The position numbers were made by a program, and so were the translations under genes. The notes below the pieces were generated by a model. The model did no database searches. It was not told the DNA's origin and saw only the letters and a program-made list of their open reading frames with translations. A stretch of 64,000 bases of DNA from Utricularia gibba (taxonomy: Eukaryota > Streptophyta > Magnoliopsida > Lamiales > Lentibulariaceae), in assembly GCA_002189035.1 (NCBI GenBank), contig NEEC01000019.1, positions 1,302,001-1,366,000 of the forward strand, written 5' to 3'. Positions within the stretch are counted from its first letter, which is position 1. Every line of letters starts with the position of its first letter. Of this stretch, positions 10,063-30,745 are shown piece after piece.

Positions 10063-11400
10063 CGCTCGCTCGCTCGCTCTTTCTGTTATTCACATTTGAC
10101 TATTTATGCAGGATGCATTAGCTCGGGCGGTTGCGGATGAAATGCAAAAGATTTACCAACAGGAGCTCGGCCCTAAACCTGTTCCATCGATTGCTGCTGG
10201 GGAAGTCATTGATGACGAATTGGTTAGTATCATATCTTCTTCTTATCCCCATGGAGGATGAAATGATTTTTTGTTATATTGTTCTCTCACGTTTTTTTTC
10301 CTGTCATGCTCTGGAAGAAATATTTCCTTGAAGCGGATGATGAGTGTGATGATAATGGGGGGAATGAAATGCAGACTTCCAATCATGATGCAGAAATAGA
10401 GAAGAGGTCCAACTCCTTGGCATGAATTTTTACTTTAGCTATTCCCCGATTCACTTTATGATGCTATAATAACACAATGTAGTTGCACCGTTCCATTTGC
10501 TTTCCTGTTCAGTGATGTAGTTGTTAACTTTCAGTCTAATCATGTAGGGTGCCTAAGTGCAAAAGGGTAACTCGTGTTGAATTGAATCGGAGGGCAAAGA
10601 AGAAGGAACACTTGAAGATTGAAGCCAGAGCCAGAAGAGTTGACGAACTATCAAAATCCATAGATGAGTATGTTTCACATCGTTCTTGTGTCTTTGCATT
10701 CACATGCCTGTGTTCATATTCACATATGGTGGTTCATGTTTTTTTCAAATCAGTTTACCAGCCATACTACAATCAATAGAGAAAGAGGAAGAGGAAAAGC
10801 ATAATCGCCATATGCGGAGGATTGTTGCCAAATCAGAAAAACTGAAAGCTCATCCACCACGTTTGGGAAAGTACAAGTATGAATATGTTGCATTTTGAGA
10901 TTGATATGTATACTCTCCGTTTCTTTTGTGTATTCATTTCGGTTCTATCATTTAATAGTGCCAATGCTTGCTTGCTTATTCACTGGAAATGAATGAAGCT
11001 GTATGAAAAGCTTGTGATTTTTTTCATACGTGGCGCCAAGTTACCTTTTGAATGTGCTTGATTTACTGCAAGGCGTTCCTTAACAAGCAATTTCTGCACA
11101 TACTACGAACCTCAGCAAACCTTCCTGCCAAATTTGGATAAGTAACTGATGCTGTTGCTTTTGATGATCAGATACCAACCTGCGTCTCTTCAAGTGCTCC
11201 TGTCTGAAGAAAAAACTGGTTCACTCCGGAAGTTGAAGGTCATCATCCCTTCCTTTGCCTACTCTCAAAATTATAGTTTAGCAGCATTGATTAATTGGTG
11301 AATAACACTTCCTTGCTGCTATATATCTACCTATTCTTGATATTAGGCCAGTTGCACCCTTGTGAGGGATCGATTCAATAGCCTGGAAAAAAGGGATTAG
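9091..11400 (+). CDS. NOP53: Ribosome biogenesis protein NOP53 (PICT1/GLTSCR2, SMO4-like), C-terminus shortened by a frameshift
   Basis: Exons 9091-9247, 9360-9541, 9621-9666, 9738-9769, a possible 12-nt microexon 9832-9843, 9935-10015, 10112-10222, 10318-10406, 10548-10667, 10754-10876, 11172-11238 and 11347-11400. The N-terminus (MGKKSKGSCKGKKAWRKNI), TEDIEDFLE, the PSVIPAVEVEPSGCSFNP block, the basic coiled-coil (EKEEEEKHNRHMRRIVAKSE) and LGKYKYQPASLQVLLSEE match plant NOP53, a nucleolar factor of 60S subunit maturation (27S/7S pre-rRNA processing with the exosome). The last exon reads R-D-R-F-N-S-L-E-K-R and then hits TAG at 11398. Relatives continue R-G-(I/L)-(L/V)-V-P-S with a basic tail. 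That tail is present one frame away, after a run of three G (11393-11395). As written the protein is 357 aa (353 without the microexon). Confidence 0.9.
10023..10080 (+). repeat. (CT)n microsatellite followed by (CTCG)n, in a NOP53 intron
   Basis: A CT dinucleotide run at about 10023-10059 changes to a CTCG tetranucleotide run at about 10058-10078. It lies in the intron between the exons ending at 10015 and starting at 10112, close to both splice sites. Length is likely variable between individuals. Confidence 0.9.
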
Positions 11401-12198
11401 TTGTACCCTCAAGGAAGACTGGCAGGTCAGCTTCAATCATCCTCTACATCCCAAGGCAAAATTTGCATCAGTTAAAGCTCCTAACACATGTTGATGAGAC
11501 TTGCCCCCTCAATGACCTTTTCTTAACCATGCCATTGATGAAACTCATTCGGTGGTCTTGTAAAAACTGAAATGCTTTGGCGTAGCCTATGCTGCGACTG
11601 TGTCATCATTAAATTATTGGCATTGGCATTCCCATATGCAGGAAGGGGGCTTGCTTGAAACCTGAAGTGCTGGAATGATTCACCAGAGGGTCTCCAACGT
11701 TTGGCCGGCCATCTCATAACATGACCTGAGGCTGGTTTCGAAGTCTTCAATTATTCTGGGAGTGGTATCTCCGTTGTTCCAAACAACAGTATTTGTTGCA
11801 AGAAATGCCTGGAAGAGCAAATAGTAATGTGTGTCATATGGCAGGCCTGTTTTTTGGACTAAGTTAGCCTTGTGTTAAACCTGAAGAATTTCTAGCTCAT
11901 TTGTTTTTTTCAATGGCTGAAGTATTTCTAGCTCATGTAGTCCTTGGTGGGAATCAGATCTCTTATTTGAACAAGTGTTTAAAATAGTTGTTTCGCAAAT
12001 AAATTTAAAAGTTGCAGATAAAGTAAAATAAAACTGAAAATAGTCTTTTAAGTGAACACTTCATGATAATCTCAGGGCATTGGCACTTGATGAGAAATGT
12101 GTTATCACTGAGTCCAAATAGCCTATCCATATTAGTCCTACAAAGTATGGTATGCATGTCTTTGCCTTGTCCTGTGCATTGACAGGCGGGCTAGAAAA
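11401..12198. other. Convergent 3' region between NOP53 and the YbaK-domain gene
   Basis: The first bases hold the out-of-frame NOP53 tail. The rest should be the 3'UTRs of the two convergent genes. Short open frames on both strands (for example 11523-11750 minus) show no recognisable features. Confidence 0.5.
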
Positions 12199-13700
12199 TC
12201 AGTTGCCACTGCACTTGACGATGAATGGCTTTACATAATCGATGAACTCAGAGGTTCTGATTCCCAGTTTCAGATCAACTTCGCCACCTCCTAGCCAGAA
12301 AAAATCAGGTTTCAGTGTCGTAATCGCCTCATCAAGGATCACCTAGAGAAAAGCAGAACAGAGGGCCATGTCGTAAGTATACTGAGCTATCAGGTCCAGG
12401 TTTACTCACATGAGAAACAGCAATTCATAAAGGTTGTCATAAGAGGAATCATTCAAATATTTCACTACTGCTATGCAACACATCTGTGTACATTGCATAT
12501 TTTAGTGCTCGCTTCTGCACCAGGGATCATCCTTGGACATGTAGATTCTAAGAATGTTATTAAAGTATGTCAAGTGCAGGTTAAGAGAGTTGAGGGATAT
12601 AGAGCATAAAGTACCGGAATATGTGTCTTCATTCCAATGCATGTTACTCCATTGTGCGTGTATCCAGTCAGTTTCGCGGAAATTTCTTCTGGAGCAAGGC
12701 GCACTGCATGATTTCAACAAAGACTCAACAGAAGAACAGGGAAAAGAATAGTCTTGAGATAGTGGGAAGTCACATGGTAAGATCCAAAACGGGTATGGTA
12801 TCGAACACATTTCAACGTGTGCAGAACATATGATTGGGGCCTCGGAAGCAGATGTAAATACAGATGGTGAGTTTTTGCACATAACAGAACTGCATTTAGA
12901 TACAGGAGGAGAACCAACAGGGTGTCCAAAATATAACATCAAATGATTAGGCATACTGTTTATTCTCTTCCTTGGTATCTTTCTCTCATTGATTGCGTAG
13001 ATATAGTTTTTGATTGCCTCCGCATTAAAGCGGGCAGCATACTGCAGAAAGATGCATGATCAGAACCTAAACATGTTTGCAAGAAAGTTTTACCTATCAG
13101 TGAGGAAAAATCCATCACCTGTACCACTACAACATAGTACTTGGAAAAGTTTCGGTCCTTGCAATCAGTCACATCTCCTGGGGCTTGAGTATTCACCTAT
13201 GCATGTGTTACAGAGAAGGCTTATCTGTTAGACAGGAACAACAGGAATCATTCTGCATGTGGTGAATGTTGTATAAAAATTCAGAAGACAGACTACCACT
13301 ACGATAAGAACAATAAGTACCAATGGGAAATCCATATTAACTGCAACAAAATCAAAACCCCAACTCCTAAATCCCCGAACCACTCAATAACAGGAAGAAA
13401 ACAAGGAATTTCTTGTACCAAAACAATGCTCTTGCAGAGATGGTTAACAGAGGCGGCACCCAGGACGTCGCGACGAGCTTCAAGGTCCCATTCATAGTAG
13501 TCAGAAGGTACTCGCTTAAACAAGAAGTCGACAACAGCACCGTCTCGGAGGATTGTGGAGAGGCGGCTTTCAGTGGCCGTTGATTGGTCGTCATCGGATT
13601 TAACTTCTACGGCGGAGATACAATCGGAGGAGCAGCTGGTGGAGACGGAAGGATCCCCCATCGCATCACAGTGTTTCTCCACCTCCGAACAACTGCCCAT
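12199..13700 (-). CDS. YbaK/prolyl-tRNA editing-domain protein
   Basis: Five exons on the minus strand, 13700-13419, 13196-13119, 13041-12957, 12703-12615 and 12342-12199, giving 225 aa with all phases agreeing. After a Ser-rich N-terminus the protein shows YEWDLEARRDVLGAASVNH, LCKSIVLVNTQAPGDVTDC, KYYVVVVQYAARFNAEAIKN, MRLAPEEISAKLTGYTHNGV, TCIGMKTHIP and FFWLGGGEVDLKLGIRTSEF. This is the plant version of the YbaK/aminoacyl-tRNA synthetase-associated fold, whose bacterial relatives deacylate mischarged tRNA(Pro) or tRNA(Cys). No transit peptide is evident. Substrate in plants is not established; trans-editing of mischarged tRNA is inferred from the fold. It is divergently arranged with adenylosuccinate lyase, 338 bp between start codons. 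Confidence 0.9.
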
Positions 13701-13817
13701 TTAGTCTCCGGCTACGCGCTCGCGACGCCGACTACGGAAACTTTTGCTGGAGATCCGCGTAAAACATCAAACCTGGACAACTGCTAGCCCTTTCTCAGTG
13801 TTCTGTTCATTATTCAG

Positions 13818-13956
13818 GGCTCATTATCAGTTATTGGGCCTTGCCCATAATGTTGCCTTGGACAAAGGCCCATTATGAGTTATTGGGCTACGCCCGGAAT
13901 ACTTTCCTTGGGCTACGACCCTGCTATATTGGACTAATTGTTCATTCTGCTGGGCC
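13818..13956. promoter_or_regulatory. Bidirectional promoter with a 49-bp tandem repeat and five site II elements
   Basis: Between the divergent YbaK and ADSL genes, a block beginning GGCTCATTATCAGTTATTGG (13818-13861) is repeated, diverged, beginning GGCCCATTATGAGTTATTGG (13867-13912). TGGGCC/T motifs lie at 13835, 13867 (reverse), 13884, 13909 and 13951. The duplicated unit contains the site II motif, so the repeat multiplied the element. Joint regulation of both genes is inferred. Confidence 0.65.
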
Positions 13957-14038
13957 GGTCATCACATAAGGTGTTAGATGATTTTTGTATGTGGTTTCGC
14001 TTTTTCTTTCCAAAACTAAGCGCGAGTCAGCATCGAGC

Positions 14039-17412
<3,374 letters not shown>

Positions 17413-18133
17413 ACACAGTTTGCTGCATTTTTGGGTAGGAGAAGCATGTAACTGGTCTCCAGAGTTGTCTTTAATCCATTCCTGGTATGTGCTATGAAAC
17501 ATATTCAGTTGTATATTCAATGACTATAACAATGTTTTTTGTAGCACTCAACATGATTAAGTCCATGGGTTGGTTCTCAACAAAGGGGCCATTGTCATTA
17601 CTTAGGTATTTTGATAAAAATGTATTAATATGTTTAAGTATAGTATATATTTAATTATATTTAATATGTAATATTTAAAAATATAAACTTGAGTATATAA
17701 GTGAGATATATATAACTAGTCTTCATTCTATTCATTTATATATATCATTTATTTTTTGAATATATGAATAATATAATTATACAAAATTAGTATACGTGTA
17801 CTAATTAATCAAACAATAATACATATGTATACTTGAGTATAAAAAAATAGTAATAAGGGAATTAAGTGATATATGTCCTCATATGTCTCATTCGAAAATA
17901 GTAATTATTTTTTATTTGGAAATATCAATTTAATCTATTTTAAGGAAAATAGTAATTATTTTATTATGTTAAAAATGATTATTAAAATTAAATAATTGGA
18001 AACGAGGAAAAGGTATCGAGGATCCAGCGGGCAGCATCCGAGTGTGTTACGGGTTAGCCCGACTCGAGATTCAAAACCGTGCCCACGTACACCCGCCACG
18101 CCAAAAGCTCTTTCTAGTTTATCTGACGGGGGA
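17413..18133. other. Intergenic region between ADSL and the TLDc gene
   Basis: The first 150 bp or so is ADSL 3'UTR. Bases 17600-18000 are very A+T rich with no coding potential. The last 130 bp is GC-richer leader of the TLDc gene; it is open in the same frame but has no in-frame ATG before 18134. Confidence 0.6.
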
Positions 18134-20678
18134 ATGGGGCAGGGACAATCATCTTCCACCTCCGACGAATCGCCGGAGCTGCAACGGCTGGAATCCCTAG
18201 CTGCATCCACCGGAGCTCTTTCCCTTCTGCAACAATCGTTTTCGCGTTTATCTGATCCACAAACTCACTCAATTCCAATCACGCTCCTTCAGGTATGCTC
18301 ATCATCTTCATTACACTCATCTGATAGCGAATATCTGATTCCTTTTTGGTTTGCTTTTTTTTTTTCAGGAACGCTTTGATTTGAGGTTCGAGGATGCGGA
18401 TTACGATCAAGGGCCGGTTGTTACAGAATTCCGTCGGCTGTTGAGTCACGCAGGATCTGCGACGATTGACTTGTTTTTTGTAGCTGGTAAAAATGGGGTG
18501 GATTGGGGCGAGTTCTTGAGGGGATATACGAAGTGCTGTTCCAGAACGGTTTCTTCAGCAATTTGCATCTATATGTTTCGTTTGTATTCAATGTTGTGTT
18601 CACACGCTAGCCTTCCACTTGATCTAAAATTTGAGTCTTGTGATGAAGATTTTAAGATTAGTGGCTCATTGTCTCCGAAAGATGCTTTATTTCTTTTATG
18701 GATTTCCTGGGTCTTCTCCTGGGATTGTAAAGCATTTAGTTTGAGTGTGGGGAAGGAAAAAAGTGCGTGTACACTTCCAGATGTCTCTCACTTGGTACTT
18801 TCTTGCATCGAATCTTGCATTGATGGTGATCAGAAGTTCGATTTTTGGGATTCGCCTGTGGCTGACATGGATTTTCAACTTCCTGCTGCAAAAGTTTATG
18901 CGTGGACCTTGAATGTGTTGCCCTATTTGTTTGAGTGCTTTGTACAGTTTTTCCACGGAAGACTCTGTTACGTCCCAACGAATGAGGCAGTATGGCTTCT
19001 TCTCCTCTATTTTATTTTTCGTCCTTTTTTATTTCCTTCAAATGAAAACTACTATTACAAACTTTGCTGTATGCGACTGTTATTCTTAGTGTGAAAGTTA
19101 CTTGACTCGTACTGCCTTATCTTTAGTGTGAATGCGAGATAAAAATTAGACACTCTTTTCATTTGTGCATTTGCGGCCATTTCTGTCTATTCTTCTTTCG
19201 CATTTTTTGTATAGTCGAGTACTATCTAATCTGTTTAATTGATTAACTCTATGGACGAACGAACTGGAGCAGTCACACCGTTCTCCTCAATTACTAGCAT
19301 CCCCTAGAAGTCAAACTGCGCTTTTCACTCCTGGACAGGCTTGGTCCATCTCACTTACTTTGAGAGGCCCTGTACGTGAGGAAATATCAAACGTTTGCTT
19401 TAGTGATAATCTGGATAAAATGAATGAGAACCTAATATATCGGTGAGTACATTCACTGCTTTCGCACTTGTTTTGATGTACTAAATTTTAGAAGACTTAG
19501 CTGATTCCCTAGGCCATGCGTAGTGCCTTTTTTTGTGTGTACTTCCATACTTTTTTCATTCATAAATCATGTTCTTGGATTTGAAACCTATGTTTCCTGA
19601 TACCATTTCTTCTCTTGAGTTTCCATTGAAGAAAAACAAGAGTGTTTCAGTACTCTGGTAACGTATTTGTTCTGTTGCAAATGAAATACAGGTCGTCAGT
19701 TCATGGAAAGGGCCTCAACAGGTTTTGGGCAAATGTTGTTGGCTACAATGGTCCATTGCTTCTAACTATATCTGCTTGTGTCGACAAAAGCAGCAAACAG
19801 AGTTGGATTATCGGTGCACTTACTAATCAGGGCTTCGAAAATAAGGACGCATTCTATGGATCTTCTGGACATCTTTATGCTCTGAGTCCTGTGTTTCATG
19901 CCATTTTACCCTCAGGTGTGCTACATACTCCACATAAACCCATTTCGGTTATCCATAAAACTATTTTTTCCCTTAGAGGGACTAAGTGAGCGTTTCTTTG
20001 CTCTGCAGGTAAAGAGAAAAACTTTGTCTACAGTCATTTGCATCCAACTGCTCGGTCATATGAGCCTCATCCTAAGCCAGTTGGAGTTGCCTTTGGTGGA
20101 TCCATTGGAAATGAAAGGATATTTCTGGACGAGGACTTCAATACAGTTACTGTACGACACCATTACATGGATAAAACATACCAACATGGAACCCTTTTTC
20201 CTAATCAGGTTGGATGTGCCATTTCAAATACATGTTGAAATCGGTGATGATTTCACCACGCTGATGAAATCTTAGTTTACGAGATATTGACTTTGAAAAA
20301 TGATATCGGTAGGGATTATTGGCCACCGAAGCCTGTGTTCAAGAAGTGGAAGTATGGGGTCTTGGGGGCAGAAAAGCTCAAGAAGTCCAAGCTAGTTATA
20401 AGAAGCGTGAGCAGCTTTTCACAGAGCAGAGACGAAAGGTAACCAATTATTGTCAGGACGTTGGAATTTTGATACCAAATTTTTGTTTCCTACATTGCAT
20501 GCATACTGCTGCATTTGCAATGCAGCCTTCCTTCATGTTAAAAAAGAATAACTTGGAGGAATTGTGTGCTTTCGGGCAGGTTGACTTGCGAACATTTGCT
20601 AGCTGGGAAGATTCACCTGAGAAGATGATGATGGACATGATGACTGATCCCAATGCAGTTCGAAGAGAAGATCGGTGA
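18134..20678 (+). CDS. TLDc-domain protein with N-myristoylation motif
   Basis: Seven exons: 18134-18292, 18369-18989, 19273-19442, 19692-19915, 20009-20208, 20313-20438 and 20580-20678; 532 aa. The frame is open upstream to about 17996 but only through a TTG, so the first in-frame ATG is taken. It begins M-G-Q-G-Q-S, which fits the MGxxxS/T rule for N-myristoylation. A plant-conserved N-terminal half follows (LAASTGALSLLQQSFSRL, FLRGYTKCCSRT). The TLDc domain is from about residue 320: LNRFWANVVGYNGPLLLTIS, DAFYGSSGHLYALSPVF, YEPHPKPVGVAFGG, RIFLDEDF, HGTLFPNQ and VEVWGLGG. TLDc proteins elsewhere act in oxidative-stress protection and V-ATPase regulation; the plant role is not settled. The expected 'GF-LP' after PNQ reads G-L-L-A-T here. 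Convergent with the PPR gene. Confidence 0.9.
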
Positions 20679-21693
20679 CTCTATTTCCTTTACAGTATCC
20701 ATTAATGTAGTATCTCCATGGAATAGTTCACATGTCAACCTAGTCAGGGATTTATACTCAAATATCCCTGGACACAAGCACAATGGTGTATCTATAAATG
20801 CAAATGTTCATAAATGTTGAAGATGAAGGTCTGCCATGCTTCTTCGGATGGCTTCCCTCTTTGTACATTTTTGAGGGGAAGGTGCAGGATCATGGGATCA
20901 TTTCTAATCAATGAAAAGCCAAGCATAATAGAAGGCTGAATGGCCAGTTGAGGAAGGGGTATCTGCAAGTTGAAGTAAAAATTCATGGTTACCATAAAAG
21001 GACATCACCACTGTTAACATACAACATGGTTTCTTAAGATGATACCTGTAATCCATATTTTTTTTACTTCCAAGCTGAAGAGTTGTTGCTTAGAATTTGG
21101 ATCTGGATGTGATAACGAGGTTGACACCATCCTAAATATATTGCAGCACTTCAAGAATGAGCTCAAGATGTGAAACTGTCAACAGTGTACCACATCAAAG
21201 ATCCTCAACTCTCCAGGGCTAGACAAGGATCAAAATTTTTTAAACTTTGTTTTGAATCAAGGGAGGGGCCTTGCAGAAAAGTTGCAATTCTCTGGATCTC
21301 CCACAACTGAAAAGAATTGCCATTTGCAATTTCAAACACATAAAAGAACACCCATGGGCTAGGTCCAAGGTCCTTGTTGCAACACCAATGACAAGTAGTA
21401 TGGACCAAGCATGCAGCATCTCAACCAAGGCTGGTAGTGTACAGAAAAACTTTCGATTTCCCTTCCACCAGGAGGCCAATTGACAGAGTAACGCATACCT
21501 GTGAGTGACCTTGACGAGAAAGGTGCTGGGGAATAATCAGAAGCAGCAATGCCTACGGGTTTGGACTTGAGAAATGCTTTCGAGATCAAGTGTGTAACTT
21601 CTTCGGAACATGTTCCAATTAAAAGCAGAACACAGGCCCGCATAAAATGCCCCAGGCACTATAGTTGTTATCTCAGATGATGGGAAGGTGTCA
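20679..21693. other. Convergent 3' region between the TLDc and PPR genes
   Basis: About 1 kb without a supported gene. Frames of 67-94 codons on the minus strand near 20792-20995 and 21205-21643 show no recognisable domain. They are probably 3'UTR sequence of the two convergent genes. Confidence 0.5.
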
Positions 21694-23276
21694 TCAGCTC
21701 CCTACACTTCCCAGCAAAGCCATCTGAACCTCCAATTCCAACTGAGCATCGCTAACTATTTCCTTCAGATCCTTGAGATGGCAGCATGGTAGTCTTCTGA
21801 TGCCCTTCTTTTTCATTATATCCTTTGTTTGCACAACTTCTTCCCATTTTCCAGCTGCGGCAAAGATGTTAACCAGTAGATTATAATGGGAAAAATTCAA
21901 AGGGTCTCGCTCTATTAAACTTTTGGCAATTTTTTCTCCAGTAGTTGCATCCCAAGAAAACGAGAGGATGCAAACAATCCAACCAATAATGGATGCTCAG
22001 GAGACAAATTATCTTCTGCAGGAATATTTTTGAATAGGTCTAAAGCCTCTTGAATTAAGCCGAGATTAGCCATCAGATTAGCGATGCACCAATAATGTGC
22101 AAAGTTGGGTTTTATGTGAAACTCATCAATCATTTGGGAGAAATATGTTCCTGCTTCAGCCAACTTTTGCATTCTGGAACAAGCACATAAAACACCCACA
22201 AAAGTAATCTCATCCGGGAGAATCGGTTTAGTCTTATCTAGATCAACACCCTTATCAAAAGATCTAGCTGATTCTTCAGTTTTCCTACTTGTATCAACCA
22301 TTTCTGAGTACAAACTGAGTCCCACCAAAGGATCACCATGAATAGAGTGCCCTAAAATCATTGCATTCCAAGAAACTGTATTCTTTCTATGCATTCGACG
22401 GAAGATAACATGAGCTGTGTTTGCCTTTCCACACTTGCTATACATATCAATCAATGCAGTATTTATAAACAAACTCACAGTCAGAAAACACTTAATAAGA
22501 CACCCATGAACTGACCTCCCTTCCTTTAAACGGCCGGACCTCCCACACGCTGTGACCACACAGACCGCAGCTGTGTCATTACAACTGAAGCCCTGATGAA
22601 TCATTTCTCGGAACAACTTCAATGAGTTCCCAGGTTTACCGAAATTCAAGTACTCGGTCATCATAATGCTCCATGAAATCACACTCTTTTCAGACATCGA
22701 GTCGAAAAAGCTATGGGCCAATCCCATCTCACCTGCGTTTGCATAGCCACAAATCATGGTGTTCCAAGACACCGAGTCTTTGCCAGGCATTTCATCAAAT
22801 ATGTTGCTTGCGGCAACCATGACCCCGCAGGAAGCGTATAAATAAATCAAGGTATTCTGAACAGGCAAAATGTTGTCCACCCCAAATTTCACGGCGTGCC
22901 CGTGACACATCTGACCCAAACTCAGACAACCTAACTTAACGCAGGCACTAATCAGAGGAGGAAACGTAAAACAATTAGGGTAAAACCAATTCTCCCTGAG
23001 CATTTCAACATAAAAAATGACGGCTTTTTTGTTACAGTTGTTTTTAGAACACACCTTTATCACAGTGTTGACACAGAACGCATCAGGGAAGTGAATACAC
23101 CTAAAAACAGATAATGCATAGGAAAAGCCATTGTTTTTATCGGATGCAAGCTTCAAAAGGCGCCCAGAGAAAGACGGGTTCTGAAATAGACCAGAGGTGA
23201 GCAATTGGGCATGGATTTGCAGAATATGGTTAGAGTTTTTACAATGGTTGAGAAAGTAAAGGCACCGGCTTCTCAT
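21694..23276 (-). pseudogene. PLS-class pentatricopeptide repeat protein with one frameshift near the C-terminus
   Basis: A single-exon frame from the ATG at 23276; the frame extends upstream to 23315 only through GTG. The N-terminal part (LNHCKNSNHILQIHAQLLTSG) and repeats such as NTMICGYANAGEMGLAHSFF, NTALIDMYSKCGKANTAHVI and NAMILGHSIHGD are typical of plant organellar PPR-PLS proteins, which bind RNA for editing or maturation. It resembles the At3g51320 type. At a run of three G (21951-21953) the frame shifts and stops at 21915. The conserved end (HYNLLVNIFAAAGKWEEV, ending near 21694) continues in the neighbouring frame. Adding one base gives an ordinary C-terminus, so either a recent pseudogene or an assembly error. 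No other stop interrupts about 450 codons, which favours a functional gene. Confidence 0.85.
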
Positions 23277-23937
23277 ATCAGCGGAGCTACATCGGCAAGT
23301 TCTGCGTCTACCCACACAAACCTACACTGTTACATCATGTTCAGAAACGTGACCTCTCTCGTCATTCCTGGATGATCAAGGCGCTCCGACCACTTCCAAC
23401 CTGAGGAAGAGGAGGGCAGCGATTGCCGCCATGGAAAGGAGCAGCAACAGCTGCAGTGAGGATTTTCTGCACAGATGACAAATCCTTTGGGCCACAGAAT
23501 GGGAAATCTATTTGGGCCACGATGGGATCATCGATATTTGGGCTTCCTACAAAAATGAGCCCCATCGCGCTAACGGGCCTACCCAACACTTTTTTCTATA
23601 TTTATATTTAATATTTTTTTGTCCAATATTCATTTTCCAATAAATAAACAGATATTATTAAAAAAGGAAAAAAAAACAGAATCCACGTCAGTAAATGCCC
23701 GAGGCTTTGAAACAGAATAGAAGAATCAAAACTCATAAAGGTGAAATGCTGCTGAGGCATCATGGTACATGATTCCAGTGTCATTCTACCAATCTAAAGA
23801 ACTAACAGCAGCAGAGCACTTATGTTGGAGTTTCCATGTGAAAACAATGTTTACATCTCACTGGTTTTTTCGAAATAATCAGCTCGATCCGACGCATGGT
23901 TACGCATGAATGGACTTATGGTAAACAGCTCTTGGGA
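23277..23937. promoter_or_regulatory. PPR upstream region with site II elements, and RNase J 3' flank
   Basis: TGGGCC at 23488-23493 and 23513-23518 and TGGGCT at 23539-23544 lie about 210-270 bp upstream of the PPR start, again the site II signature of organelle-related genes. Bases 23590-23937 are A+T rich and probably include the RNase J 3'UTR. Confidence 0.5.
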
Positions 23938-29472
<5,535 letters not shown>

Positions 29473-30745
29473 TGTCGCACTTCACCGAAAAACTCCAAGC
29501 ACTTAACACGTATAAGAAGCCAACATTGTGAGCCACAACCGGAAGAAACGATACGCTCCTTGTCGAGCAGAAGATGAAATGCTCACGAAAAATATCTTCA
29601 CAGCTTATCAACAAATGACAAAAACCAGGCGTTGGTCGGAGGAGCAAATAGCGATACTGGTGTTCCTACAAACGCGAGATTAACGATTCCGCATTGGGCT
29701 AGCCACGAAAGAAAGAGAAATTTTTAAATGGGCCGTGCATTGTTTGGGCTCAAAAGTTCGAAAACCTATGAAATTGGTCCGGCCCATTTTATATGGCATT
29801 GAGCCCAACTCGTACATCTCTTTCTTCTTCATCAATATCATCAATCTCTTCTTCCATCTCAATTATCACTTATTAAATTAAAAATTAATATATAATAAAA
29901 ATTAAAAATAATATATCTAAAGAAAATCCAATTTACAAAAAAATTGATTGTTTCTATCAAAAAGTGAGCGAAAATACGAATTATAGAAAAATGAATCGAA
30001 TCATATAGTGTCTCACAAATTAAAATTCCAAAGTAAAGACATACATATGTATGCAATAAAAGTAAAGTTCTATTTACTCTATATTTTTTTTTAAATATAT
30101 ATATATATATATAATTTTAATAAATTAAAAATTAGATCTTTATATTTTCTTAAAAATAAAAATTGATTTTAAATTTTTTATTTTTAAAAAATAGAAATCA
30201 TTCGTATTTAATACTAAAATAATTTTTAAACGCATTTTAAAATATGAAAATCTTGTGCAAGATATTTTGATAAAATATCAAATCCCCTAAAATCTCTCTT
30301 CTATTTGGTTGGATATATTTTTTAATATAGTTTTATTTTTATTGAGGAGCAAAATATGGAGTCAAAAACAGTAATATTCGTATGAAAATACATGTATTTG
30401 TAACGACTCGTATTCGCTGCGGCCCGTGGTTGTTCTTTCTTGGTCAGGTCTTTTGAGGTTTCTCCTCGTCTCCGATCATCGATCGTTCCCAGGCATGTTC
30501 TCGTGTTCGTTTAGATGAATTTTATGTACTATGTGTGCGTGCGTGTGCTCTTCCCTTTGATCTGATTGTTCGATTCGTTACGATTCTGATGGTGCGCGCT
30601 AGGGTTTTGAATGGTTGCGACTGATTTTCCTTTTTTTTTTTGGTCCTTTCGCCCCGTCTTGTGGTTTTTCTGTGGTTAAATGGAAATTGAAATTGTTAAA
30701 AGTTTGAATTGTGTAGCAGGTTGATAGCGTGTTTAGAGGATAAAG
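29473..30745. promoter_or_regulatory. Divergent region RNase J / SERINC with a site II cluster
   Basis: Near RNase J there are five site II motifs: 29695-29700, 29729-29734, 29745-29750, and reversed at 29781-29786 and 29802-29807. The middle (29870-30340) is strongly A+T rich with a (TA)n run at about 30095-30112. From about 30400 the sequence is GC-richer and CT-rich, consistent with a SERINC leader. A TTGTGTAGCAG acceptor before 30721 suggests a 5'UTR intron. No coding frame is supported. Confidence 0.55.

Noticed and set aside
17996-18133. Upstream extension of the TLDc protein
   Set aside because: Opens with TTG, not ATG; the first ATG at 18134 gives a myristoylation motif as in relatives.
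20792-21643. Several 67-94-codon minus-strand frames
   Set aside because: No domain or splice logic; probably 3'UTR of convergent genes.
23277-23315. Longer N-terminus for the PPR protein
   Set aside because: Depends on a GTG start; the ATG at 23276 is preferred.
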